Made by a program: the position numbers and the translations under genes
Part shown: piece after piece, positions 41,251-52,951 of the stretch
Layout of the letters: each line of letters starts with the position of its first letter
How positions within the stretch are numbered: position 1 is the first letter of the stretch
The notes under the pieces: model-generated
The model's database searches: none
Seen by the model: only the letters and a program-made list of their open reading frames with translations
Told to the model about the DNA's origin: nothing
Origin: Holotrichia oblita
Lineage: Eukaryota; Arthropoda; Insecta; Coleoptera; Scarabaeidae
DNA: 64,000 nt
Assembly (NCBI GenBank): GCA_023690525.1
Contig: CM043015.1
Location: forward strand, 132,481,968-132,545,967
Direction: 5' to 3'

Positions 41251-43328
41251 AATTCTCATTATGCGTTTTGTTGTTGCGGCAAAAATTTTAACATTTCAGC
41301 GATCGTGCGCTTTTCACCTATTTTTATCAGTGGACTAAGGTAGTTTTGAATTGAGTTATTAATATTATGTCGTTTTAGTATGATTTGAATATTTTTTATA
41401 TTATTTCTATGGCGTCCTATTTTGGTAGACATCTACGATATTGCTTCATACTAATGAAAGAAGGTTTCACTTACAATCATTTTTCGGAGAATTTTTGAAG
41501 AAGTTCCAGCTGAGAATTTGCCAAATTATAACAACAATATATGTAGTGAAAATGTATGGTCTCAACCTATAGCCATGAAAATCTTCTTATGGAACCGGAT
41601 CTGGAATACTTACCATAAAATTTTCGTATTTCTCTGTATTTAAACCGGCCACATCAGTAAAAGCATAAACTCCCACTTTTATTCATATTATAAACAAATT
41701 GCAGCTAAATGGCTTATAAATGATATAATTACTCATTATTAACTTAAATTTCTGTTTTTTCTATTGTATAGAAAAATTCTATTGTATACAGAATTCTTAT
41801 GTACTTACGGTCCGATTTCATAATGTCCTTCATTTGGTTTATTCTCGGTTAACTAATGAGTATGGTAGTTTAACGGTACATCAAAAAGGACTTTAGGAAT
41901 ATATCAATTAATGCTCGCATAACACTAATTTTTTTTATGAAAGTCAATTTGTAGATATTTAATAGTGACTTTAAATAATAATACGGCATTAGGTTTTATT
42001 ACGAAATCGGCCCTTATTTCTATCAAATATGTTATGCTTTTGCAATTTACTTTATTCATATAAATACAATATAACTTTATATACATATTTGTAATTTATG
42101 TTTTGTATTAATTTATTAAATATAAATTGAAATAAAATGCATCGTACGCTTTGGTATATTTAAGCGTGGCGCTTTCGCATAATAATGCGAACGTACTCAC
42201 TAGATGGTGCAAAACTTGGTTATGATTGACACACGTTATCTGACGCATCTATATTATATTTGATCTATGATCCAGACGCTATTCAATATTCGTGTTTTGA
42301 TTGGTTGCTGTCCAATACTTATCCGTAAATACGGACACATGGGGACGTAGCCTCACTATTGAAATGGGATGAATCGACATTATTCTACGGCAACAGTGAA
42401 TGAGTTGAAGCTACATAAACCGTCATCTGGTGTGCCATTGTAGCGTAATTTTGCATTTAAACATGATGTAAGCCCTTTACAAGGCCTTTATTATTATAGG
42501 TATTTTCGTATTTTGTTTGACAAGTTGAATAAACTTTTAGAATATCTGTAATAGATAGTAATTAAGTTATTGAGAGACTTAATTCTAATATCAATTCTAA
42601 ATGATAGATATAATGATGATACCAACATGTCAAAGTAGATGAAGTAGACATAAGCATGCGTATGTAGCGTACGCATGCTTCAAAACGTTCCGTTCCGTGA
42701 ATGTATTTTCCACCATCCTCTCAGTATCCCCACAAATCATTTTATTGGATGGAATGTGTGATACAGACTTTAGTTCATAGCTTTAGTCCCAGTATAGTAT
42801 CTAACCAATAGGGTCACTCTCTGTCGGCACCTTTGATCTTCGGGGACAGAGTTTTTCTTTGCGCAATGGTCATTTGCGCAGGAAATAAATGCGCAATAGT
42901 CATTTGCGTTCGTATAATAAAGAGCAGCCGTGTACATTACTAATGCGCACTGGCTTTGACGCATCGTTCAAGAGGTAGGGATAAGAACACGAATTTGTAG
43001 CGAGTGACGAGTGACGCTACTCGATAGATACATTGTGCTTTAGTGGATTTTATTCATAACAAATAATTATGGCAGCAGTGTTGTATTATGTATCACGTGA
43101 TCATTATTTAAATCAAACTGTTTGCCATTTAACTGAAATTGAAATCTTAACAGATTTGTGTTTTAAATGTTTTAAAATAATTTTAAGAACGGTATATAGT
43201 AAGTATTAAGTGTTTTTCTGTACTTATGACCTTTTCAGTTTCTTGATATTATCGTAAGGTAGATACTGGGTAGATGATTATAAATTAATGGTTGAATTGA
43301 TTTTCATCTTAAGATTTGTTAATTCAGA

Positions 43329-44562
43329 ATGGAATCAAATAAAGACAAGAAGTCATCAATCAAATCCAGGCAACCACCTGTAAGACAAGACAAACTGCGA
43401 GTGCATATAGAATACTTAAAGCAAATCCATTAATGATGCACGATTTAGATTCAGTAAAGAAAATGGGTATCCAGAATGTAAATACAATACCAAAGACGGT
43501 AGATATTTTAGGTATATCGTCTAGAACTAATGAAATTTCTTTAGCATCTCAAAACAATATTAATTCTTCTGAAAGCCAACGAAACAATGCTACGCATAAT
43601 ATTGATCTAAAATTTAAAATAAGTGCTTTACAGACTAGCAAGAAACTGGTTCATTCGTATTGCAATAAGCCCTGTAAATTTGACAAGAAAATTATTCATA
43701 ATAATAACAAGAATTTGAATATTAAGACTACAAACATGTATAACAAGGAACCAAGTAGAACTTCAATTTCTACAATGTATAGGCAACAAAGGAAAGCTGT
43801 ACGAAGATCAAAATCAGTAGAAGACTTCAATCCAAACAAATGTATTAGAAAGGATATAGATAAAAATATAAAAACAAAATCAAAAACTTCTTGTTCATTA
43901 GATAATTTATCCCATTGTTTCCAATCTAAAGGATGTATCGTCAAATCTAATGATAAAAAAAAATTGTAAGTTCAGCCAAAGCTGTTGGTTTTACAGAAAA
44001 TGGTATGAAAAAATCAACGGCCATGATTATCAAAGAACATAAATTAAGGAGATCGAGATCTGCTGAAAACTACAGTTCTAAAAATAGTAAGCCTAAATTA
44101 GTTGACGAAATTTTGCAAGTTTATAATTCAACGCAGGATCTTGCGGAGAAAACTTTAGATAGCAGTATATCACCCATTACAAGAGAACCACCAGTTTTTA
44201 AAACACCTATTGCATATAAGCGAAGAAGTATTGTTCAACGTACGCCTTGTACATATAGGAACTCGATTTACAACATACATAATAGTACACCGGCTTCCAC
44301 AGACTTACAAAAGCGATTGAACGACTGGCTGGATCAACATGGTAAATCATTAAGTTCTTTTCATCATTTGAAATGTTTTGGATTATGTAATCCTAAAACA
44401 GACTTGGATAAATTTAGTGATACAGAAGATAAAGAAAACAGGAACACACAAGTAGGAATTACAGAAACTGGTGCTTATGTTAGTAATAGCTTTGTATGTG
44501 GTAGAGATTATGACATTATAGCTAGAGATGCTCTAAATGATTTACACAAGCTAATACAAGAT
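43329..44562 (+). pseudogene. CKAP2-like exon 1 with two frameshifts
   Basis: ATG at 43329 starts MESNKDKKSSIKSRQPPV. After about 43394 the coding sense moves to the next frame (ASAYRILKANPLMMHDLDSV onward, to about 43955). After the A9 run it moves again (IVSSAKAVGFTENGMKKSTA onward) and ends HKLIQD at a GTAAGC donor. Both shifts are in the direction of one missing A. The middle is basic and Ser/Asn-rich with repeated RRSKSVED and RRSRSAEN motifs, like the disordered microtubule-binding part of CKAP2 proteins. An ATG at 43433 is an alternative start without the first shift. Confidence 0.65.
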
Positions 44563-44619
44563 GTAAGCTTTTGTAAACAGGGTATCGATATTAGATTCTA
44601 TACAATTACTTTTATTTAG

Positions 44620-44790
44620 GGTTATCCACTGAGACAATGTGAAGCTTGGTTGAGTTGTATCTATCAACAGTATCATAAATTAGAAGAAGAACCTCTTTAC
44701 TAGGAATGTAGAGCTATATTTGAGCAATTTAAGGGAAATATCTCTTCTGCAATTGAACATTACCGGAAAGCTATCATAAGAGGTGCTGAG
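44620..44790 (+). pseudogene. CKAP2-like exon 2 with in-frame TAG
   Basis: This is a 57-codon exon from TTTATTTAG to GTAGAA, phase 0 at both ends. It reads GYPLRQCEAWLSCIYQQYHK, EEEPLY, TAG (44701-44703), ECRAIFEQFKGN and SAIEHYRKAI. The repeated helix pattern resembles the CKAP2 C-terminal domain. The position after Tyr is usually an aromatic residue; TGG to TAG is a single transition. Confidence 0.68.
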
Positions 44791-44856
44791 GTAGAACTGT
44801 TTTAAGATAAATAAATTGTTAAAAAACATTGAATCAATGAATTATTAAAATTGCAG

Positions 44857-45029
44857 GTAGAAGAAATTGAAGAGTCTCTAGATAAATTATTGGAAAAGTT
44901 TAGTTTGCTTAATATTGATCCAGATTTCCATAAGGAAAATGATAAAGAAAAACACATCATTCTGGATGCTCGAAATGCCTTTAAAAGTACTATCATCCAG
45001 TTTGCGATGCAAGAACGGATGTTAAAAAA
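44857..45029 (+). pseudogene. CKAP2-like exon 3
   Basis: This is a 173-nt exon from ATTGCAG to GTAAGT, leaving in phase 2. It reads VEEIEESLDKLLEKFSLLNI, then a basic/acidic spacer and FKSTIIQFAMQERMLK. It is intact. After it comes a 14.7-kb intron. Confidence 0.72.
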
Positions 45030-47837
45030 GTAAGTAGCTGCGTGTGGGTAATGTAAGACTTTAAACGCATTTTTTTTATTTTGAAAGTGTTGGTAAAAGT
45101 AATTTAAATACTATATGTATCATGATAAGTTGAAATATGCAACATAAATGTATAAATAAACTTAATAGTTGGGCATAAAATGTAAAATAAAATAAAATAC
45201 CGCAAAGTTATGTGTTAGGAAATGTATTATAAGTAAATACTAGCAAGCAGTAAGCACTTTTCTAGACGACGACGAATATTCATGATATAATGAAAAAGGG
45301 TTGGTTCTAAACGTTGTACTTTCATATCTCTTGTTCCTCTTTTTACTGTATCTTCAGTTACATGTATTTTATGTTATGATATAGACGTACACCTGAAAAT
45401 AATAGCAGTACAGTATATTATCGCTTGTTTTACAAATAGAAGATGAAAAACGATTTCTTTCGCCACAAATCGGTCATTAACGACAAGAAGAGTGGAGTAT
45501 TTCTCTAATAAGTTAATTATGAACAAAGTTACAAGCATTGAAGTACACATGGAAAAATTCACCCCCTCCTTTATGGTGAAAGTTGAATGAAATTTGTGTC
45601 ACTAACAGAAAGAGTATGATTTGTTAATCCAACATTCCAAATTTGGTTTGATTATCTGCAGCGGTTCCAAAGTTATGAATTTTTTACTTTACGAAATAGA
45701 GGCGAAAATCGCGTGCGACTTGCGTTACAGAGGGTTCGCACCGCTATCGGCACCCCGCAAAATAGGTGATTCAGTTCTTTTGTCTGCTATAGTACATAAG
45801 TCTGTATGAACCATTGAGCTAGTATACTAAGGAGACGCTATGAAGCATATTTCCTGTATGTTCAAAACGGCGCACTGAGCGGGGCTAAGGGTAGCACCAA
45901 TATGGCTGCCTCACCAGGTCCGGACTACTGAAAATTATAAGTATAATTTTAAACCTCCACTTAACAGATGGTTTTATTTAAAATTAATTACGTCATCCCA
46001 CACCTGTTAGGCCCAAGGCCCATAAATGTCATAATTTGACAATATAAACGCTCAATATGTAATAGTTTATTTCTGTGCCTACATACAGACGCACCAATTG
46101 AAATTTTCCAATTACGGCTCTGCACATTGTTTTTGCGTAAATTCAAGATTTGCATAGGTAGCCGATGCGCCGCTAACTTGCACACCGAAAAGTGACACGC
46201 AGCAGCCGCCGCTGCACTGACCTATGAAATGTTATTTTAGACGAATTCTTCTTGTCAACGCTGTTTCTACTGTTGCAACTGCGTAGAGAGAAACCATAGT
46301 GTCTTCTAATAGTTTACTACATCATATAACTAATAATCAATTAATGCAAACATACATGACACATACACTATAATCTACGTGTTTGACGTAAGTGGAGTAC
46401 CAATATGGCCGAGCTGCGCCGTTTTAGCCACGAGATGTCGTCTCCCTACCTATTCTACCTCAATGGTATGAACGCTTCACATGTATATACAAGGTGTTTA
46501 AAATTCGCGGCGAACTATGGGTATATCGCTTATGACAAAAGATACATACACTATAGGCTTAAAATTGGCAAATTTAATAAATTTTGGTTTGAATAATAAT
46601 TCAACAATAAATCTTATATAGGTTTAAGGCGTACCAAATTATACTGCAACTAAAAAGTTCATCTTTTTAATTTTTACTTACATCTTCTATAGTTTTGAAC
46701 ATTTTGAAAAATAAAGAGCACTTGAAGTAACATCTTGAGATAAATGCGCTGGAAATGTTTGTTTGTTCTTTCAATGTTTCAGAAACGCTGAACCATCTTC
46801 AAATTAATGTTTTTAATTAAAACCAATTTTTTTTATTATCGCTTTAAATAGCTTGTCTTTTTCTGATTTTAACGATATAATACACACAGTGTATGGAAAA
46901 AACATCTTGAATGTAATTAGTTAAAATAGCTATTTATGTAACAAGTATATGAAGTACTACTTTCTTAGCTGAGTGGAAGTTACGACTGAGCGACTTGCGA
47001 GCAAGGCTATAATAAAGACGAGGCCAAGAAAGTCTATGTACGAGTTATATACACAATTTTATATTCGACTGCCCTATTTGATGCAATAAATAATTACAAT
47101 GATTTCTAAAGACCGCAACTATGGTTCGGTAGCAGTGGCGTAACTACATCGACTTTACCGACATAAAAATGGGCGTTATTTAGAGAAACTTTATACTAGA
47201 ATTAATGAAACACAGACATAATATACACGCAAAAGTATAATAATATATCAACTCAAATTGCTAATTGAAAATATAATAAATAATAGAAAAGGAGTCAAAT
47301 GTTGGAAAATGTTATAATGGAGTGTATTGAAAATAATAGCGATGATAGTAGCACTACTATGTAATATACGTGTATTAACGTATTAACATCTGAAATAAAT
47401 GTGAATATTTACCATTTTTGTAATTTTCAATATTGTCTACATAAAACAAATTACCATGTTCATGCTGTATTAGACTCATTTTTGTTTTGTTAACTAACAC
47501 CATCATAACCTAAAATATGTTCATATACACTACACCATCTACTCCACCACATGAGATGGTGTAAAAGGTGCTGCACTATTTGTCCCACACCACGATACCA
47601 AACAAGATTAGCTGTTACAAACTTTGTTTTAACAAACGCTATGGTGTAAAACACACTAGTGTAATTAGGTGTAATATAACAAACAAATCTATTGTTCTCA
47701 AGAATCTATCGCATCTTTCAGCTGTCAACTTCCCATAATAAATCCAATAATTCCATGACTTCTTACCTATCGATTGCTTTTTCAATACCTTCTTTATGTT
47801 CAAATTCGTTCAAATAAAATGAACATGGTGATCCATT

Positions 47838-48515
47838 GTTTTTATTTTTTTTTAAGTGAGGAAAAATGCCTTAACGCACCATCAGGGACGAGACCCGTCC
47901 CCGGTGTGTGGGGCTCGCACCCACTAAAAAACCTCACTTTGTCAGGTGTAGAATTCATCCCGGAACTGTTGGTCACATTACCTCAGGATGGCACCTCGTA
48001 GTTAGCCTCGGTCGGCTGCCTCCATTGCTTGGGTCTCTCTCTTCTCCTTCAGCACCTTCTCGACGAACGTGGCGATCTTCTGCCAGTGGTCGTACCCGGA
48101 CAGCATCGTTTGCACGACGTTATCCGGCGTTAGTGGTCCTACTTCGTCTTGTAGGGCGTCTCTGTAGTCACTCCACCTCTCGCATTCGAAGAAGGTGTGG
48201 TGAGCATCATCTTCCGCAGAGTCGTGATACTGGCATGTCGCGTTCTCTGCTTTACCCATTCGAGCCAGGTATGCGTTGAAATACCCGTGTCGCCTGAAAA
48301 ACTGGGTGAGGTAGTAATTTACCTCGCCGTGGTCTCGCTCCATCCACTCCGTGATGTTGCGGATGAGTCTGGCCGTCCACCGTCCTCTCGTGTCGTTCTG
48401 CCAGCGCTCTTGCCAACATTGTCGTGTGAGCGCTTTAGCGTCCGCTCTTGCTTGTCGTGCACCGACGTCTCGATATAGAGAGTGTACGTAAGTGATTGTA
48501 CGTGACATCATGCAA
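47838..48515 (-). mobile_element. R1-type LINE, 5'-truncated 3' end
   Basis: It is 5'-truncated near 48515. The minus strand encodes the end of ORF2, then a 3' UTR containing GGTTTTTTAGTGGGTGCGAG, and finishes in an A-rich tail (T-run on the plus strand at about 47840-47857). This is in antisense orientation within the CKAP2-like last intron. Short R1 3' ends are common products of incomplete reverse transcription. Confidence 0.75.
48002..48511 (-). pseudogene. R1-type ORF2 C-terminus with zinc knuckle
   Basis: This is an intact 169-codon tail: WQERWQNDTRGRWTARLIRN, GEVNYYLTQFFRRHGYFNAY and the CCHC-like CQYHDSAEDDAHHTFFECERW. The WQxRW...GRWTxxLI...LTQ...HGxF pattern and the C...C/H...H..F.C finger mark the R1 group. 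Catalytic RT domains are absent. Confidence 0.75.
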
Positions 48516-49391
48516 CATTTTCAGTTTTGAATATTGGCAACTTAAAAATTTCATAGGCGTACTACTCAGCTTTTGATTAATGTCAATCTAAACAGAAAAT
48601 GATTGACATTTGATTTAAAATGTAGATATTCATGAAGCAATAAACGTTTGCGCCAAATTTTACTGTTTTGGAAGTAGTTATGTATGTAAGGTAAATGAAA
48701 CATTATTAGTATAAATACCTACAGTGTTTATTTTGATTTGTTAACTAAAATTACTTTTCACTTCATATTGTACATAATTGTAAGGTGTCAAATGTAAGAA
48801 GCAGAAGGGCCGCAACATAGAACGTATTAGGGATTAGGAGGTTACCATAAAATTGCTCAGAAATTTCAAATGTATAGCTGCGCATATTAGCATATGATCC
48901 TGTTGAAGACAACACTGAGCTAGTTCATCATCGTACACTTCGTCAATGAACAGTATTTCGAAAATATAAATATGGTATCTGCCAAACGCTTCTCAGTCAA
49001 TATTTGTAACAACCTTTATTATATTTATAAATTGATCAAAACAAGTTCGCCGAATATAAAAACATGTACTACCCGTATTTTAAGTTATTTTACGATAGCG
49101 TGTCCTTATAATAATAAATAATAAATGTATTTCATGCTGTATTGCAACTTTGAAGTTTACAATCAATTTTATCTTTAATGGTGTATTACAGATATATATA
49201 TCAAGCGAATTACTTACAGAGAGTATTAATACAGTTCAGTAGTTGATTCAAAAGGTATTGTTTAAAAGTATGGGGTAAATTGAAGAATATTACCCCTAAA
49301 CGGATTTTGAAAATTGACTGTATAACCTACCATTGACCTGGGAAATGACGGAAAACGGGGAAAATCTAGAGTTCGCATCTATCTTTCTATA

Positions 49392-49902
49392 CAGGGTGTC
49401 CGAAAAATAAAATGCCAGCAGTCAAGGGTGATAGCTTTAACGATTTAGAAACAAAAACATTTAATACACCATGAGTCTATCTGTAAGCGTAAATGAGAAA
49501 AAAAATTATTTCTAAAAAACCTTATTTGGTCAAACTCTACAAGAAAACTCATGCATATTGCTTCTTAAAAAACCAAAAAACTATATCAAAAATTTTGAGT
49601 TGAAAATAACTGAAAACAACGACGAAAACGAATTATTTAATTAAATAATTACGAATTAATTACGTTTTCGTCGTTGTTTTCAGTTATTTTCAACTCTAAA
49701 TTTTTGATATAGTTTTTTGGTTTTTTAAGAAGCAATATGGATGAGTTTTCTTGTAGAGTTTGACCAAATAAGGTTTTTTAGAAACAATTTTTTTTCTCGT
49801 TTACGCTTACAGATAGACCCATGGTGTATTAAATGTTTTTGTTTCTAAATCGTTAAAGCTATCACCCCTTGACTGCTGGCATTTTATTTCTCGGACACCC
49901 TG
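49392..49902. mobile_element. 511-bp near-perfect palindrome, TA-flanked
   Basis: It starts CAGGGTGTCCGAAAAATAAA and ends with nearly the exact complement (TCGGACACCCTG). The arms of about 250 bp differ at few positions and meet in ATTATTTAATTAAATAATTA around 49636-49655. TA lies outside both ends. The high arm identity suggests recent origin or gene conversion. It is a non-coding mariner-type foldback. Confidence 0.85.
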
Positions 49903-50161
49903 TATAAAGTAACATATTAAAATAATAACATATATCAAAATAACATTAGTCTATCATTGCTATTTATTTATGTCTTCCCTCATAATCGAATAACCTTTTT
50001 TTGCGAGTTTCAGAGTAACAGGACATGAACTTGTACGTTATATACTACAGCGCAATGTTGGGTAGACTTGTAGATTTGAAATGAGGGTGATATTGCGCTG
50101 CGACCTATTGATCTATTGTGCCCTATTGCATGAGCTGTAAGCTGCTGGGGTATGCCCGCTC

Positions 50162-50452
50162 TTAAAGCTCCCCATCCAGTCCAAGAGCTTTGATAAACTG
50201 CATTAGCTGTGATGGTTTCAGAGAAGGTATATCTTCTACGTCTATAACGTTTTTACCGAGATGGTTGGCTCGGGTTTCTGTGATGGCGGTGTAGTAACAT
50301 ATCAGGTGTTTCGGATTTTCATCCTCAGCCCCACAGAACCTGCAGTCGCTATTCTGTTTTAGACCTATCCTTGTCATGTGTTCACCAAGGTTACAGTGCC
50401 CTGTAAGGAACCCTGGAAGGATGCGCAGTCTATTCCTGCTAAGTTCTAGCAA
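50162..50452 (-). pseudogene. LOA-type C-terminal zinc-finger segment
   Basis: LELSRNRLRILPGFLTGHCN, HMTRIGLKQNSDCRFCGAED and PKHLICYY form the usual TGH...C..CG...E...H..C region after RNase H in these elements. It was separated from the RNase H frame by the duplication upstream. Confidence 0.7.
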
Positions 50453-50470
50453 AGTTTTTGCTCTATGCTT

Positions 50471-50924
50471 ATTGTAGCTTCCAAGGAAGATCTTGGAGTG
50501 TCTCAGACCAGGAAGATTCTCCCAGAGGGATGCTCTGAGCCTCTCTTCTCGATCTTTAAGTTCTTTCTTTTAGGTACTCGTCCCTATACCACAGAACGGT
50601 TCAGGTCCCACAAACGGAGTTGTGGCGGCCTTCCTTGCTAATGAATTAGCTTCTTAGTTGCCTCTGATTCCAGTGTGTCCTGGTACCCAGTATAATTATT
50701 GTAGCTTCCGAGGAAGATCTTGGAGTGTCTCAGACCAGGAAGATTCTCCCAGAAGAATGCTCTGAGCCTCTCTTCTCGATCTTTAAGTTCTTTCTTGTAG
50801 GTGCTCGTCCCTATACCACAGAACGGTTCAGGTCTCACAAACGGAGTTGTGGCGGCCTTCCTTGCTAATGAATTAGCTTCTTCGTTGCCTCTGATTCCGG
50901 TGTGTCCTGGTACCCAGTATAATG
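50471..50924. repeat. 227-bp tandem duplication inside the LOA-type LINE
   Basis: The block starting ATTGTAGCTTCC(A/G)AGGAAG at 50471 restarts at 50698 with a handful of substitutions. Since 227 is not a multiple of three, it breaks the RNase H to C-terminal reading frame. The copies differ at about 8 positions, so the duplication is not brand new. Confidence 0.85.
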
Positions 50925-51138
50925 CAACTTTATTTTTCGTGCCCAGGTTGTTTAATCTATTAAGACATTCCCAGACTAATTTCGAGCTGATAGTGTTAGA
51001 GCTCAGCGCCATTAGGGCTGCTTGACTATCGGAGAAAATTGCAATGCTCCGCTTCCGATAGTTCCTGTCAAGGTTCAGTTGAGCACATCTTCCAATGGCA
51101 TTGATCTCCGCTTGGAAGACGCTGGGGTATATTCCCAT
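50638..51138 (-). pseudogene. LOA-type RNase H domain
   Basis: It shows YPSVFQAEINAIGRCAQLNL (catalytic Glu), SIAIFSDSQAALMALSS (catalytic Asp) and VALYWVPGHTGIRGNEEANS (HxG..GNExAD-type end, with Asn at the Asp position). The tail LPGLRHSKIFLG is read into the second copy of the 227-bp duplication and then stops at 50638. Confidence 0.75.
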
Positions 51139-51361
51139 TGGCTCGGAATATTTGGTTCGTGGCCCAAATATGCCTGCACCTGTTCCTTCCTGGTTCTAGA
51201 ACCGTCCTCTCTCTTGTTGCTTAGCTTGGTGAGGAAATTCCTTTCAAAGCTATATTCCTTGACCATTTCATCATTCGGTAGGCTTAGAAGTGGGGAGAGC
51301 CTGGCTTGAGATGTCCATCCTCTCTGGTACGGAGTCTTGCCCCTTCCAGTCCCCGCCCTGG

Positions 51362-52951
51362 TCAGTCTGTACATAGCCGCAAGGGCCGCTCCCTCCACCA
51401 GGTGAGGTCTAAAATTACCTCTAGGGCCGCAGTTAGGCATGTTCTCATAGCTCCGGTGATGCATACACATTCCAGCCGTTGCAACTTGTCAAGGGTATTC
51501 CTGATTGTAACTTTAGTAACCTTCTGGAACCAGGTTATTGCCCCGTACGTTACCATAGGTCTTACTATACTGACGTACAGTCATCGTAGTGTACTTGGGT
51601 TGCAGCCCCACGTTTTACCTGCCAGGTTCCGGCATATCATTAAGGCTCTTGTTGCCTTATTCATTGTCAGTTCTATGTGTCTGTTCCACAGAAGTTTTAA
51701 GTCTAGGGTTATTCCTAAGTATTTAACTTCTGATTTGCGTTCGATCACTGTTCTATCCAAATGGATGTCTTTCATGTTCGAAATTTTTCTCTTCGTGGTG
51801 AAAGGTACAATCGTGGTTTTTGCGGAGTTGATGCTCAGCCCCACTGATCGACACCATTCACTAGTGATTTTAAGGCTTGTTTGTACAAAGTCAGAAAGAA
51901 TCCCCTCATACTTGCCTTTTGCAATTATTACAATGTCATCGGCATATCCTACACAGTGTATGCCGAAGGCTGTCAGCCTGTTGAGCAGTTCATCTGCCAC
52001 TAGGCTCCACATTAGAGGCGAACAGACGCCACCTTGAGGTGTTCCACGAGTGGTTCTGATTTTGATAGTCTGTTCACCTACCGTCATCTCAGCTGTCCTC
52101 GTGGAGAGAACTTTACTTATCCATCGTGTTACTGTTTTACTGACTCCCTTTGCTTCAAGTGTCCGTTCAATCGCGTCATGTGACGTGTTATCGAACGCAC
52201 CCGAAATATCTAGGAAAGCACAGATCGCTGTTTCTTTATCATCCAGGGTTTTCTGAATGATTCCAACTAGCTCATGCAGAGCAGTCTCTGTCGATCTGCC
52301 CGCCCCATATGCATGCTGACTCCTGTGAAGTGGAGCTTTCTCCATTACTTCCATTCTAATATAGTTATCTACTAGTTTTTTCATCGTTTTCAATAGAAAG
52401 GATGTCAGACTAATGGGTCTGAAGGATTTGGGGTTAGTCCCATCTTCTTTCCCAAGTTTTGGTATGAAGGTGACTTTAGCCCTTCTCCAGCTTTTGGGTA
52501 TGTATCCCAACGCCAGACTGCTTCTCGTTATGTTTAATAAGTGTTGTATTACCTCTTCCTGGCCTTCTTGCAGGAGTGCGGGGAGAATCCCGTCCACTCC
52601 CGGCGATTTGTATGGCTGAAAGGTGTTTTTCGCCCAGTCCATGCGCTGTCTTGTACAGATGCACTTAGCAATTTCCCAGTCCTCCCGTTTGGGCTTCCTG
52701 GTATGTGTATTTGCCTCTTCCAAGTCTGTTTCGTCGCTACCTGAGAAGTGTGTTTTAAGTAGCAGGCTAGCCCGCTCCTTTTCCGCTTCCGTATAGCTAC
52801 CATCTGGTTTTCTCAGGGCCATCACAGGTCTTGTTCCGCCTTTTGCCATGGCCCTATGAAGCCTTGCTGCCACCGGAGTGGAAATGTTTTCGCAAAAGTT
52901 CATAAGGCTTTGCCTTTTAGCCTTCCTTATCTCCTTGTTGTATTCAGTCAA
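51362..52951 (-). pseudogene. LOA-type reverse transcriptase, one in-frame stop
   Basis: The motifs are YKSPGVDGILPALLQEG, NPKSFRPISLTSFLLKTM, TAICAFLDISGAFDNTSHDA (domain A), TRGTPQGGVCSPLMWSLVAD (domain B) and HCVGYADDIVIIAKG (YADD, near 51945). After NPSTLR there is a TGA at 51581-51583 where Trp would be expected, and the same frame continues with LYVSIVRPMVTYGA. Apart from that stop the RT core is intact. Confidence 0.8.

Larger units (their letters stand above)
39048..42353. mobile_element. probable decayed Harbinger/THAP-type DNA transposon
   Basis: GCTACATCCCCATGTGTCCG at 39048 pairs with CGGACACATGGGGACGTAGC ending at 42351, one mismatch in about 23 bp. Inside are a Harbinger-type transposase fragment (about 40412-40500), a THAP-type zinc-finger fragment (40984-41250), a nested AACGTT-rich element (39326-39928) and a hairpin (40097-40165). 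A target duplication was not found, so the ends are tentative. It sits in the shared upstream region of the two host genes. Confidence 0.45.
38868..43328. other. divergent intergenic region between TDRD12 and the CKAP2-like gene
   Basis: The two start codons face away from each other. About 3.3 kb of the 4.5 kb is the element at 39048-42353. That leaves 180 bp next to TDRD12 and about 975 bp next to the CKAP2-like gene as candidate promoter DNA. The latter part has GCGCAAT(A/G)GTCATTTGCG twice (about 42859-42909) and an 11-bp-arm palindrome at 42652-42680. No TATA box could be assigned. Confidence 0.5.

Noticed and set aside
43379..43410. 32-nt GT-AG intron that would restore the CKAP2-like frame
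   Set aside because: It is too short for an insect spliceosomal intron and has no pyrimidine tract. A single missing A gives a better protein continuation.
43966..43996. 31-nt GT-AG intron (GTAAGT to TTTTACAG) at the second frame change
   Set aside because: It is too short to be spliced, and the sequence between is open and protein-like in the next frame, favouring a homopolymer shift.
45621..45809. 62-codon plus-strand frame in a GC-richer patch
   Set aside because: No motif, no splice evidence and no similarity pattern to any family I know.
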